Positions 37,542-46,073 of a stretch of DNA of 64,000 bases are shown in pieces. The position numbers and the translations under genes were made by a program. Positions within the stretch are counted from its first letter, which is position 1; every line of letters begins with the position of its first letter. Location: the NCBI GenBank assembly GCA_029884455.1, contig JAOUHU010000002.1, forward strand, positions 1-64,000, read 5' to 3'. Source of the stretch: Gammaproteobacteria bacterium. Its GTDB lineage: Bacteria > Pseudomonadota > Gammaproteobacteria > Steroidobacterales > Woeseiaceae. Below the pieces are notes generated by a model. The model saw only the letters and a program-made list of their open reading frames with translations, was not told where the DNA came from and did no database searches.

Positions 37542-37592
37542 GCAAATTCCACTACTGGTTTTAAACGCGATTTGGGCGCAGAGTAGCAACCC

Positions 37593-38192
37593 ATGCGGTA
37601 CCCAATTCGAATCGTTTCGAGCCTGGCGTCGCTTGTAATTGCCTCTGTTGCGTGGTCGGCCGACCTGCAAAAGGGCCTGGCCGCCTACGATGTGGGCGAC
37701 TACGAAACCTCGCTGGCCGAATGCCAGCCACTCGCGGATGCGGGAGATGCGGCGGCGCAGTTCTGTGTTGGCCGGTTATACGCGAATGGCTTCGGTGTGC
37801 CGATGGATGATGCCGTCGCCCTGCGCTGGTACGGCGCCGCTGCTGCACAGGGCCATGCCGAGGCGCAGTTCAATCTTGCGGTTTTCACCGAGAATGGCTG
37901 GGGCGTCGCCATGGACAGCCTGGAGGCTGCGAAGTGGTATCGCCTGTCCGCGGAGCAGGGTTTCCTGCAGGCGCAGTCGACGCTGGCAAAGAACTATCAG
38001 TTTGGTCGTGGCGTGGATCCAGACCTGGTTGAGGCCTACAAATGGTACGCGATTGCCGCACAAGGCGGTGACTATGCCGCGCAGACCGGGCTTGACGAAG
38101 TCGCGGCCGCATTGTCACCCGAGCAACTGGCCAAGGCACAGCAGGATGCGCAGCAGTGGCTCGCCGATCACGTGGCGCGGACCGGGCAATAA
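37593..38192 (+). CDS. Exported Sel1-repeat protein
   Basis: This 199-residue protein starts with a signal peptide (SSLASLVIASVAWSA) and then has about four Sel1-type TPR-like repeats, for example AAAQFCVGRLYANGFGVPMD and AEAQFNLAVFTENGWGV. Sel1 proteins are protein-interaction modules, often periplasmic. No specific partner is evident. Its stop codon is directly followed by the stop codon of the convergent aldo/keto reductase, leaving no gap. Confidence 0.85.
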   Translation: MRYPIRIVSSLASLVIASVAWSADLQKGLAAYDVGDYETSLAECQPLADAGDAAAQFCVGRLYANGFGVPMDDAVALRWYGAAAAQGHAEAQFNLAVFTENGWGVAMDSLEAAKWYRLSAEQGFLQAQSTLAKNYQFGRGVDPDLVEAYKWYAIAAQGGDYAAQTGLDEVAAALSPEQLAKAQQDAQQWLADHVARTGQ

Positions 38193-39143
38193 TCAGCCGC
38201 CCGGCAGCGACTCGATGAACTGCTCCATTCTGCGCAGCATTGCCGCGTCCGGCAGCTCACCATACGCTGCACCCATATTGTCGACCATGTGTGTCGCCCG
38301 ACTGGTTGCCGGCGTCACGCAGGTTACCGCAGGATGGGCGGCGACGTACTTGAGGAAGAACCGGCCCCAGCTGTCGGCGCCGAATTCCCGGGCCCAGTCG
38401 GGTACGTCCACGCCACTGACACGCGAAAACAGCCGGTTGCGGCCAAACGGTACGTAGATCAACACCGCAATGCCCAGTTCGGCGGCAAGTGGCAAGACAC
38501 TTTCCGCCGCAACGCGATTGTCAACGGCATAATCAATGCCAATAAAGTCAATCGGGTAATCGCGCATCGCTTTTTCGAGCGCCCCATAGCGTTCGGTCTG
38601 CGTCACCGTCGTGCCCGTGTAACGAATCCGACCGTCCTGTTTGAATTCCTGGATCAACGGTATCTGCCCCGGCAGGTCGCCGAGATTGTGTACCTGGATC
38701 AGGTCAATCGGGTTCTTGCCGAGATAATCGAATGAACGCTGCAACTGCGCTCGCGCCTGGGTCGGATCGGCGCGGCCGCCACCACGGCCTGCGACATTCA
38801 CCTTGGTGGCCCAGAAAATCTTTTCAGTCAGACCGCGCTCCCTGGCAATCCTGCCAGCGACCTCTTCCGAGGCGCCGTAGGACGGTGCCGTGTCGAATAC
38901 GGTGCCGCCGTTTTCGACCAGCGCCTGCAGTACCTCTTGCAGTGCCGAGACATCGTCCTGCCGGGCAGCCTGGCCAAAGGTTGCGGAACTGCCGAGACCG
39001 ACGATGGGCAATTTTTCGCCCGTCTTCGGGATCGCGCGCGTAATCAGCTGCTCACTTTCAAACGCGTGCAAAAGACCTGGCGGCAGGGCGCTCGCGGCGG
39101 CGAGCAAGGCAGAGTTCTTAAGGTATTGGCGTCTGGTCAGCAT
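38193..39143 (-). CDS. Aldo/keto reductase with twin-arginine leader
   Basis: This 316-residue protein begins with a Tat-like leader (TRRQYLKNSALLAAASALP) followed by an aldo/keto reductase barrel. The catalytic tetrad positions appear in VFDTAPSYGASEE (Asp, Tyr), FWATKVNV (Lys) and IQVHNLGDL (His). Such exported family members are known in proteobacteria, but their electron donor and substrate are unclear because NAD(P)H is not available in the periplasm. The start overlaps the 3' end of the upstream TauE-like gene by 26 bases, which suggests it is transcribed with the cco genes. Confidence 0.82.
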   Translation of the reverse strand: MLTRRQYLKNSALLAAASALPPGLLHAFESEQLITRAIPKTGEKLPIVGLGSSATFGQAARQDDVSALQEVLQALVENGGTVFDTAPSYGASEEVAGRIARERGLTEKIFWATKVNVAGRGGGRADPTQARAQLQRSFDYLGKNPIDLIQVHNLGDLPGQIPLIQEFKQDGRIRYTGTTVTQTERYGALEKAMRDYPIDFIGIDYAVDNRVAAESVLPLAAELGIAVLIYVPFGRNRLFSRVSGVDVPDWAREFGADSWGRFFLKYVAAHPAVTCVTPATSRATHMVDNMGAAYGELPDAAMLRRMEQFIESLPGG

Positions 39144-39936
39144 GTTGTTTGCCCCGATCGGTTATGGTCCTGGTCAGTCCTTGCGGAGAATACGTAATTC
39201 TGTAGACCGGTGCCAACCCCCGGGGTTCGACCAATGTCGCGTGCTGTGCGTGATCGCCAGAGCCTTTGGCGAACGGCGCGAGTGCGGCAAGGCCAAGCAA
39301 CACGACGATCAGTCCTGCGATGCGACGCAAGCCTTTGTTGCCGCGCAAACGACCGAACCGCTCGGCCGACGCCCCGACCGCCAGCATCGCCGGCGCTGTG
39401 CCGATGCCGAATGCAAGCATCACCGCGGCGCCGGCAGGCGGCGTGCCAGTGGTTGCGGCGATGGCGACGGCGCTGTAGACCAGCCCACAGGGCAAGGCGC
39501 CCCAGATCATGCCTGCGAGGAACGCGCGGCCTGGCGAGCTGGCGGGCAGTACGTAACGGGCAAGGCGGGAAACATGGCGCCAGAGCCTGGCGCCGGCGCT
39601 TTCGAGAAAGCGTGTCAGGCGCCAGTCAAACAGCAGATTCAGCCCGATTGCGATCACCAGCAACGCAGCCAGCAGGCGCAGCGCCTGCAACCCGAAGAAC
39701 ACACCGCTGCTCTTGCTGAGCATGGCGCCGCCAAGTCCGGCAATGGCGCCAAGCAGGACGTAAAAAACCAGTCGACCCAGGTTGTACAGGCTGCGCCGCA
39801 GCCAGGGATCAAGGCGCGCCGCAGTCGTGGCCGGCGATTCCAGCAAGGTTACGATGGCGCCGCACATGCCAATGCAGTGCGTGCTGCCGAAGAATCCGGC
39901 GAGCAGCGCCGCGATGATGGCCGCGTCTGCGCTCAT
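39118..39936 (-). CDS. TauE/SafE-like membrane protein of the cbb3 cluster
   Basis: This is a 272-residue inner-membrane protein with about six hydrophobic segments, opening with FFGSTHCIGMCGAIV and containing MIWGALPCGLVYSAVAIA in the second half. Proteins of this kind (often annotated sulfite exporter TauE/SafE or DsbD-like) follow ccoS in many gammaproteobacteria. The paired HCIGMCG and LPCGLVY cysteines resemble copper or thiol transport sites, so a role in oxidase copper delivery or thiol redox is plausible but not shown. Its ATG overlaps the ccoS stop (ATGA). It has no relation by position to the permease fusion at 35910. Confidence 0.8.
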   Translation of the reverse strand: MSADAAIIAALLAGFFGSTHCIGMCGAIVTLLESPATTAARLDPWLRRSLYNLGRLVFYVLLGAIAGLGGAMLSKSSGVFFGLQALRLLAALLVIAIGLNLLFDWRLTRFLESAGARLWRHVSRLARYVLPASSPGRAFLAGMIWGALPCGLVYSAVAIAATTGTPPAGAAVMLAFGIGTAPAMLAVGASAERFGRLRGNKGLRRIAGLIVVLLGLAALAPFAKGSGDHAQHATLVEPRGLAPVYRITYSPQGLTRTITDRGKQHADQTPIP

Positions 39937-40091
39937 GTGTCAGGTGGTTTGCTGTCGTCATCCATGATGACGCTCATGCCAGGCGAGTCCAGGTCGTCGA
40001 ATTGCCCTGCGCCGACCGCCCAGAAGAAGGCGGCAACGGCGCCGACCAGCAGCAACAAGCCGAGCGGAATGAGCAGATACAGGATGTTCAT
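39933..40091 (-). CDS. ccoS: cbb3 oxidase maturation protein CcoS
   Basis: This short gene encodes 52 residues starting MNILYLLIPLGLLLLVGAVA, one membrane helix, followed by FFWAVGAGQFDDLDSPG and an acidic tail with DDDSKPPD. This is the CcoS family, required for insertion of heme and copper into CcoN. The ATG overlaps the ccoI stop (ATGA) and the TGA overlaps the next ATG. It is too small for many gene callers but family match and position in the cco cluster make it secure. Confidence 0.9.
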   Translation of the reverse strand: MNILYLLIPLGLLLLVGAVAAFFWAVGAGQFDDLDSPGMSVIMDDDSKPPDT

Positions 40092-42496
40092 GCGCGCTGT
40101 ATCCGCAGCGCATTCAGCACCACAACGAGAGAGCTGAGCGACATGCCAAGTGCGGCCATCCAGGGGGCGAGCATACCACCGACCGCGAGCGGCACGGCGG
40201 TCGCGTTGTACAGCACCGCCCAGGCAATATTCTGCCGAATCACCCGCTGCGTACGCCGCGCTACTGTGGCCGCCACGTTGATGGTACCGAGTTTCCGGCC
40301 CAGTGATACGGCATCCGCACTGGCGCGCGCCAGAGCGGTGCCCGCGTCCAATGCTATGGAACCGTGCGCTGCGGCGAGCACCGGCGCATCGTTGACGCCG
40401 TCGCCTACCATGACGATTGTTTCACCTTGCTTGCGAAGCTCCTCAAGCAACTTGAGTTTTGCGGCCGGGGTCAATTCGGCGCACCACTGTTTGATATTGA
40501 GCTGTGCCGCGACTTCCTTGACGGCGGCGTTGCGGTCGCCGCTGGCGATTATGGTCCTGAATCCCGCCGCGTGCAGATCGGCGATCGCGGTGCGCGCGTC
40601 AGTGCGCAATGCGTCACCAATAATGAACCTGGCAAGCAGGCCCTTGTCATCGCCGAGATAGACCTGGCTTGCCTGCGCGTCGTTTTCGGATTCATCGAGC
40701 GCCGCGTCACCCGGCTCGCCGACGAAATTTGCGGCGCCGATGCGATAACGAGTACCGCCGAGCTTCGCTTCGACACCACATCCGGCTGTCACCTGCACCT
40801 CGTCAAGTTCGACCGGACTGGCCGGGTAATGTGCAGAGAATGCCCTGGCAAGAACATGCTCGGACACTCTTTCGAGAGTGGCAGCAATGCGCAGCACCGA
40901 TTGTTCGGATTCGCCCTGCGCCAGCACGATCGTCCGCAATATTACCGGTCGGCCCTCTGTCAGTGTCCCGGTCTTGTCGAACACCATGAGCGCAGGGCGG
41001 CTAAGTATTTCCAGGATCCGTGAACGAACGATCAGGAGTCCGCTTCTTGCCAGGCGTGCAGTGGCAGCGGCCAGTGCCGCCGGTGTCGCCAGGGCGAGCG
41101 CGCAGGGGCAGGTAACTACCAGTGTCGCCAGCACGATAGCAAATGCGCGCGATGGATCCAGGCGCAGCCAGATCACGGCCGCCAGAAGCGCTACGAGAAT
41201 AACAGCGAACACGAATCGAGTTGCGATTCGATCTGCGAGTACTGCCACTGGCGGTCGATCGGCCCTGGCCCGATCGATCATGCGACCGACTTCGGCCAGG
41301 CTGGTGCTCGCGCCCACCTGTGTAACCCTGATGGTTGCATTGCCGGAGCGCACAATCGCACCAGCAAATACTGCATCACCGATACGCCTGGTCACCGGCA
41401 GAGATTCACCGGTCAGCATCGATTCATCCGTAGCCAGGTTGCCGCTCAGCATTTCACCATCGACCGGCAGGACGTCTCCGGGCAATACGCTGACGATGTC
41501 ATCGACACGCAGGCGATCGAGAGCGATGGTCTCGGCAATGCCGTCGCGCAGCCGGATCGCTGTATCGGGCAGCAACTGCGCCAATGCCGTCGCCTGGTCG
41601 TCGGCGCGATGTCGCATGCGCATTTCCAGGAAACGCGTAGCGCTGAGAAAGAAAACGAACATCGCTACTGAGTCGAAATAGACCTCACCGTCGTTCGCCC
41701 AGGTTGCGAATACCGACGCCGTGAACGCTGCAATAATTGCCAGCGCGACAGGCAAGTCCATACCGGGCGTCCTGGCGCGCAGGCCGCGCCACGCGGCGAT
41801 GTAAAAAGGCTGTGCTGAATAGCTGAAAATCGGCACCGTGACCAGCAGACTGATCCACCTGAGGAATCGCTCCAGCCTCGCGTCGATGCCAAAGTAGTCG
41901 CCTGCGTACAATGCAACCGCGAACATCATTACCTGCATGCCGGCGGCGCCGGCGACAATCAACCTTTTCAAGGCAAGTCGGTCTTCGTGTTTCCCGTTGC
42001 TCGCAATCTGATCGGCGCTGATTGGAGCCGGCTTGAATCCGATACGTGCGATCGCGGCCAGCAACGCGGCGAAACCAAGCTCGCTTATGTTCCAGCGAAT
42101 GACCGCGCGACGGACTGCGGGATTGACATCCACTGACTCGATCGCCGGGATCTGTCGCAGCGCATTTTCAAGCAGCCATACGCATGCGGAACAATACATG
42201 CCGCCGATCTCGATACTTGCTTCTGCGGTGTCGGCCTTCTGCGCAACGTAACGATTGATCAGGTCCGCATCATCGAAATGCTGCCAGTCGGCATTTTCCG
42301 GGCGCAGCGCCAGGTCGGCGTCCGGTTGGCGGCGAAAATCGTAAAACGCATTCAGCCCGCTTGCGGCAATGAATTCAGCAACCGCTTTGCATCCGATGCA
42401 GCACATCGGACGATCCTGGCCCTGCAAATGCGCAACGATGGCGGCGCCACCGGGCACCGCATCGCCGCAGTGAAAGCAGGCGACGGCACTCGTCAT
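40088..42496 (-). CDS. ccoI: P-type copper-transporting ATPase for cbb3 assembly
   Basis: This 802-residue P1B-type ATPase carries an N-terminal cysteine-rich segment (CFHCGDAVPGG, CCIGCKAV), a heavy-metal domain motif (GMYCSACVWLLE), about eight membrane helices, the metal-channel CPC in VVTCPCALALATP, the phosphorylation loop FDKTGTLTEG and the hinge GDGVNDAPVL. CcoI/FixI exports copper to the periplasm for loading into the CuB centre of CcoN. Its start overlaps the stop of the preceding small gene by one base (TAATG). Confidence 0.93.
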   Translation of the reverse strand: MTSAVACFHCGDAVPGGAAIVAHLQGQDRPMCCIGCKAVAEFIAASGLNAFYDFRRQPDADLALRPENADWQHFDDADLINRYVAQKADTAEASIEIGGMYCSACVWLLENALRQIPAIESVDVNPAVRRAVIRWNISELGFAALLAAIARIGFKPAPISADQIASNGKHEDRLALKRLIVAGAAGMQVMMFAVALYAGDYFGIDARLERFLRWISLLVTVPIFSYSAQPFYIAAWRGLRARTPGMDLPVALAIIAAFTASVFATWANDGEVYFDSVAMFVFFLSATRFLEMRMRHRADDQATALAQLLPDTAIRLRDGIAETIALDRLRVDDIVSVLPGDVLPVDGEMLSGNLATDESMLTGESLPVTRRIGDAVFAGAIVRSGNATIRVTQVGASTSLAEVGRMIDRARADRPPVAVLADRIATRFVFAVILVALLAAVIWLRLDPSRAFAIVLATLVVTCPCALALATPAALAAATARLARSGLLIVRSRILEILSRPALMVFDKTGTLTEGRPVILRTIVLAQGESEQSVLRIAATLERVSEHVLARAFSAHYPASPVELDEVQVTAGCGVEAKLGGTRYRIGAANFVGEPGDAALDESENDAQASQVYLGDDKGLLARFIIGDALRTDARTAIADLHAAGFRTIIASGDRNAAVKEVAAQLNIKQWCAELTPAAKLKLLEELRKQGETIVMVGDGVNDAPVLAAAHGSIALDAGTALARASADAVSLGRKLGTINVAATVARRTQRVIRQNIAWAVLYNATAVPLAVGGMLAPWMAALGMSLSSLVVVLNALRIQRA

Positions 42497-42681
42497 TAAT
42501 CGGCACCGCTGGTCCGGTTGCCGGTCGCGCCGGGTGTATCCTGCGCGGTGTCGCTGAGCAGCGAGACCGGATGGGCAAGCGCCAGGTAGATCGTTACAGT
42601 GCAGCCGAGCACGGTCAGTGCCGGAATCGCGATCAGCAGCCAGACCCAGGGGTTACGGTACCAGGTGTCATTAGTATGCAT
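42496..42681 (-). CDS. Short FixH/CcoH-like membrane protein
   Basis: This 61-residue protein starts WYRNPWVWLLIAIPALTVLG, the tryptophan-rich first helix typical of FixH/CcoH, then has one membrane segment and a polar tail. The usual family is about 150-170 residues, so here only the N-terminal anchor remains and the periplasmic beta domain is missing. Position between ccoG and ccoI is normal for ccoH, and both ends overlap neighbours by one base, so it is translated with them. Confidence 0.72.
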   Translation of the reverse strand: MHTNDTWYRNPWVWLLIAIPALTVLGCTVTIYLALAHPVSLLSDTAQDTPGATGNRTSGAD

Positions 42682-44072
42682 CAGCGGTTCTCGGCTGGGC
42701 CACGGAAGCGACTCTCTTCGGTGACGTAAATATTGCTGCCATCGGTGCTGCGCAATTCGAAGTTAATGACGTTGCCGCCGACAGCGCTTTCGTGCGGAGC
42801 CGTAAGGGATACCGGCAACGTCATCACTGACTCGCCCTCGACCACAAAATCGGTGTCCGTATTGATTTTGAGACCTTCGATACCACTGACGCTCAAGGTA
42901 AACGGATGAGCGTTATTCTGCTTGTTGATGACGCGAACCGTGAAGCTGTTTTCAATACCCTGCCGGCCCACATCACGATACAAGGCGTTGCGATCGCGTA
43001 TCACGTCGAGGATAGCCGGCTTTCTTAGGGCCATAGAAGTGACCATCGCGGTGAGGAGCAACACCAGGATTGCACTGTACACCAGCGTTCGCGGCCGCCA
43101 CAGACGATAGGATTTGTGCTCCAGCGCGTGTTCAGTGCTGTAGCGAATCAGTCCGCGCGGCGAACCGACCTTGTCCATGATGGTATCGCAGGCGTCAATG
43201 CAGGCGGCACAGGCAATACACTCGTACTGCAATCCTTCGCGAATGTCGATGCCGGTTGGGCATACCTGCACGCACATCGTGCAGTCAATGCAGTCGCCAA
43301 GTCCCTGCGCTTTTGCGTCTGAACCGCGGCGCCGGCTGCCGCGCGGTTCGCCGCGCTCCGCGTCATAGCTGATGATCAGTGTGTCGTGGTCGAACATCGC
43401 GCCCTGGAAACGCGCGTACGGGCACATGTATTTGCATACCTGCTCGCGCATGTAGCCGGCGTTGCCATAGGTGGCGAAGCCATAGAAAAGCACCCAGAAG
43501 ACGGCCCAGGCGTTGGCCTCGAAATTGACTAGGTTGATAGCGAGAGGCCGCACCGCCGAGAAGTAGCCAACAAAGCTGAAACCGGTAAACAGCGCCAGCG
43601 CTATCCAGAGAAACTGCTTCAGAGCTTTCTTGCGAATTTTGTCGACCGTCCAGGGCGCCACGTCCAGTTTCATGCGCTGACTGCGGTTACCTTCCACCGC
43701 CATTTCGATCCAGGTAAACGCTTCGGTCCAGACCGTCTGCGGGCAGGCGAAACCACACCAGAGTCGACCAGCAAGTGCGGTAAAAAAAAACAGACTGACG
43801 GCGAGGATGATCAGCAGCAGCGCCAGGTAGACAAAGTCCTGTGGCCACAGGGTCATGCCCAGGATATAGAATTTCCTGGCCGGCAGATCGAACAGGATTG
43901 CCTGCCGACCGTCCCAGACGAGCCAGGGCCCGATGTAGAACGCGCCAAGCAGAACAAACATGGCGAGGCGTCGCAGGCGAGCGAAACGACCCGATACTTC
44001 GCGCGGGTAGACTTTATCTTCACTACGGTAGAGCTGGCCGTACTGAAAGTTGCTGCCGGATTGTTTGGCCAT
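42681..44072 (-). CDS. ccoG: Cytochrome c oxidase accessory protein CcoG
   Basis: This 463-residue polyferredoxin has membrane helices in the first half and two 4Fe-4S motifs (CIDCTMCVQVCPTG and CIACAACIDACD), plus the conserved FACPQTVWTEAFTW and KYMCPYARFQGAMFDHDTL blocks. The C-terminal domain after a membrane helix is immunoglobulin-like. CcoG/FixG has been shown in other bacteria to reduce copper for cbb3 biogenesis. Its TGA overlaps the start of the CcoH-like gene. Confidence 0.94.
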   Translation of the reverse strand: MAKQSGSNFQYGQLYRSEDKVYPREVSGRFARLRRLAMFVLLGAFYIGPWLVWDGRQAILFDLPARKFYILGMTLWPQDFVYLALLLIILAVSLFFFTALAGRLWCGFACPQTVWTEAFTWIEMAVEGNRSQRMKLDVAPWTVDKIRKKALKQFLWIALALFTGFSFVGYFSAVRPLAINLVNFEANAWAVFWVLFYGFATYGNAGYMREQVCKYMCPYARFQGAMFDHDTLIISYDAERGEPRGSRRRGSDAKAQGLGDCIDCTMCVQVCPTGIDIREGLQYECIACAACIDACDTIMDKVGSPRGLIRYSTEHALEHKSYRLWRPRTLVYSAILVLLLTAMVTSMALRKPAILDVIRDRNALYRDVGRQGIENSFTVRVINKQNNAHPFTLSVSGIEGLKINTDTDFVVEGESVMTLPVSLTAPHESAVGGNVINFELRSTDGSNIYVTEESRFRGPAENR

Positions 44073-44074
44073 TG

Positions 44075-44371
44075 TCAGCGTTTTCGGATCTTTGCTGCAG
44101 GACCGTGGCGTTTGCGCCGGACCAGCCTCAAGGTCAGCCAGCCTGCGGCCCAGCCATTCGCCCAGAGGAAGAAGAAGCCGATTGCGTAACCGCTGTTACT
44201 GCTCTCCAGCCATTTGACGTTGATGGCATCGACGATCACCAGCGGGTCGATAAATGCAAACAACAGCATTGTAAAGGCGGCGGCAATGAGAAAGGAAATC
44301 CACGTCAGTACGGCGATTTTCTGCGTATCACGTGACCACTCGGGGAGCGCTGGTTTGTCGCTGTCTTGCAT
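44075..44371 (-). CDS. Small two-helix membrane protein in the cco cluster, unknown
   Basis: This encodes about 98 residues with a polar N-terminus, two hydrophobic segments (VLTWISFLIAAAFTMLLFAF and SGYAIGFFFLWANGWAAGW), and a basic C-terminus. I do not recognise the family. It lies between ccoP and ccoG with gaps of 13 and two bases, so it is surely part of the transcript. It starts at ATG 44371; the frame continues upstream into ccoP without support. A minor assembly or stabilising role in the oxidase is possible but unproven. Confidence 0.6.
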   Translation of the reverse strand: MQDSDKPALPEWSRDTQKIAVLTWISFLIAAAFTMLLFAFIDPLVIVDAINVKWLESSNSGYAIGFFFLWANGWAAGWLTLRLVRRKRHGPAAKIRKR

Positions 44372-44384
44372 GGTGCAAGTAATC

Positions 44385-45269
44385 TTACCTGTTTGACAGG
44401 CTGTAGACGTAGGCAGCCAGAATCCGCGATCGGTCCGGACCCAGCAGTTCGCCATTCGCAGGCATGATGCCGTTGCGCCCTTCGATGATCGACTTGCGAA
44501 TTTCGTACGGCGAACTGCCATACAGCCAGATATCGTCAACCAGGCTTGGCGCGCCAAGTACCTGGTTGCCCGCGCCCGTGGGTCCGTGACAGGCTATGCA
44601 AAGCGTCATGTACTTGCCGTGTGCCGGAGAACTTGCATCAAGACCGTCCGGCATAGCGCGCACGTACGCAACCATTGCGTCGATTTCCTCGTCCGATGCG
44701 AATATCGTGGCCAGTGCCGGCATTACGCCGCCGCGTCCCGCAACGATGCTATGCTCGATTTGCGCTGGCGCGCCGCCCCACAGCCATTCGTCGTCAGTCA
44801 GGTTGGGAAAGCCACGCGCCCCAAGCGCTCCGGAGCCATGGCATTGCGCGCAATAATTGCTGAACAGGCTGGCGCCGATACTTAGCGCTGCCGGGTCGTT
44901 GGCAAGTTCGGCGATATCGGTCGCGCCGTACTGTGCGAATATCGGCGCATATTTGGATTCCGCCGCCGCGACTTCGTCAGCGTACTGCTGCTCCTGGCTC
45001 CAGTTGCCGACGCCAGCGAAGCTGCCCATGCCCGGATAGTAGATGAGGTAAAACGCCGACCACACTATGGTCAACACAAACAGCCACAGCCACCACATCG
45101 GCAAGGGGTTATTGAGCTCACGTATGTTTTCGTCCCAGACATGGCTTTCGGATTCCTTGATTTCCTTGTCCGTCGCTCGCTGGCGGTTGGTCCATGCGAT
45201 TAACCAGAAACAGGCGGCAAGTGACAGCACCGTGCCGATGACGATAAACCAGCTCCACGAGCTACTCAT
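44385..45269 (-). CDS. ccoP: Cytochrome cbb3 oxidase subunit III, diheme
   Basis: This 294-residue membrane-anchored cytochrome has an N-terminal pair of helices (FIVIGTVLSLAACFWLI and WWLWLFVLTIVWSAFYL) and two c-type heme motifs, CAQCH and CIACH, each with downstream methionine candidates. The segment PLPMWWLWLF is characteristic. CcoP passes electrons to CcoO and the catalytic CcoN. It starts inside the ccoQ stop (ATGA). Confidence 0.95.
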   Translation of the reverse strand: MSSSWSWFIVIGTVLSLAACFWLIAWTNRQRATDKEIKESESHVWDENIRELNNPLPMWWLWLFVLTIVWSAFYLIYYPGMGSFAGVGNWSQEQQYADEVAAAESKYAPIFAQYGATDIAELANDPAALSIGASLFSNYCAQCHGSGALGARGFPNLTDDEWLWGGAPAQIEHSIVAGRGGVMPALATIFASDEEIDAMVAYVRAMPDGLDASSPAHGKYMTLCIACHGPTGAGNQVLGAPSLVDDIWLYGSSPYEIRKSIIEGRNGIMPANGELLGPDRSRILAAYVYSLSNR

Positions 45270-45445
45270 GAGCTCTGCTCCTTGTTCATGACATTGTTGG
45301 GCGGCCGCGTGTCGTCGCTCAAGGGCAAGGCTGCGGCGGCATCAAAGTCCTGGCGACGCTTGCGGCTCCAGCTCCATACCCAGATTCCCAGGAAAAGAAC
45401 CAGGATGGTGGCGGTCAAAATGCCTCTCAGTACACCGATATCCAT
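45266..45445 (-). CDS. ccoQ: Cytochrome cbb3 oxidase subunit CcoQ
   Basis: This small gene encodes 59 residues: MDIGVLRGILTATILVLFLG, one membrane helix, then WVWSWSRKRRQDFD and an acidic stretch LPLSDD. This is the FixQ/CcoQ pattern, which stabilises the oxidase complex. A GGGAGA ribosome site precedes the ATG. It lies between ccoO (12-base gap) and ccoP (overlap), its normal place. Confidence 0.9.
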   Translation of the reverse strand: MDIGVLRGILTATILVLFLGIWVWSWSRKRRQDFDAAAALPLSDDTRPPNNVMNKEQSS

Positions 45446-45457
45446 AGGCGTATCTCC

Positions 45458-46063
45458 CTAGCGCGCCGAACGAACGGTGCCAAGGTTTTGCAGGTAGTTG
45501 ATCAATGCATCCATTTCGGTCTTGCCGGCAACGGCGGCGGCGGCATTCTCTATGTCCGCGTCCGTATACGGATCGCCGAGCAGTCGCAGCGCTCGCATTT
45601 TGGCAGCCACCAGCTCGCCGTCGACTTCCGCATTCGCCAGCCATGGATAGGACGGCATGTTGGATTCGGGCACGACATCGCGAGGATTCAGCATGTGAAT
45701 GCGATGCCAGTCATCGCTGTAGCGTTTGCCAACCCGCGCCAGGTCCGGCCCGGTGCGCTTCGAGCCAAATTGAAACGGGCGGTCGTAAACAAATTCGCCC
45801 GCGACCGAGTACGGGCCATAGCGCTCGGTTTCGCTGCGAAACGGCCGGATCTGCTGCGAATGACAGCCGTAGCATCCTTCCCTGACATAGATATCCCGAC
45901 CTGCCAGTTGCAAGGCAGGGTAGGGCTCGACACCTTCGTAAGCTTCGGTCGCATCAGCGCTCAACATCAGCGGAACCAGCTCGATCAGGCCGCCGATACT
46001 GATGACTACGACGATCAGGATCGCCATGAGATTGACGTTTTTTTCGATTTTCTCGTGATTCAT
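45458..46063 (-). CDS. ccoO: Cytochrome cbb3 oxidase subunit II, monoheme
   Basis: This 201-residue subunit has an N-terminal anchor ([19 protein letters not shown]) and one c-type heme motif [13 protein letters not shown], followed by [26 protein letters not shown] shortened here to [18 protein letters not shown]. It accepts electrons from CcoP. It begins 10 bases after the ccoN stop. Confidence 0.95.
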   Translation of the reverse strand: MNHEKIEKNVNLMAILIVVVISIGGLIELVPLMLSADATEAYEGVEPYPALQLAGRDIYVREGCYGCHSQQIRPFRSETERYGPYSVAGEFVYDRPFQFGSKRTGPDLARVGKRYSDDWHRIHMLNPRDVVPESNMPSYPWLANAEVDGELVAAKMRALRLLGDPYTDADIENAAAAVAGKTEMDALINYLQNLGTVRSAR

Positions 46064-46073
46064 GATCCTGACC

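Noticed and set aside
38890-40137. 415-codon open frame on the plus strand opposite the TauE-like and ccoS genes
   Set aside because: Low-complexity Arg/Gln/Ala-rich translation opposite conserved genes; an artefact of high GC.
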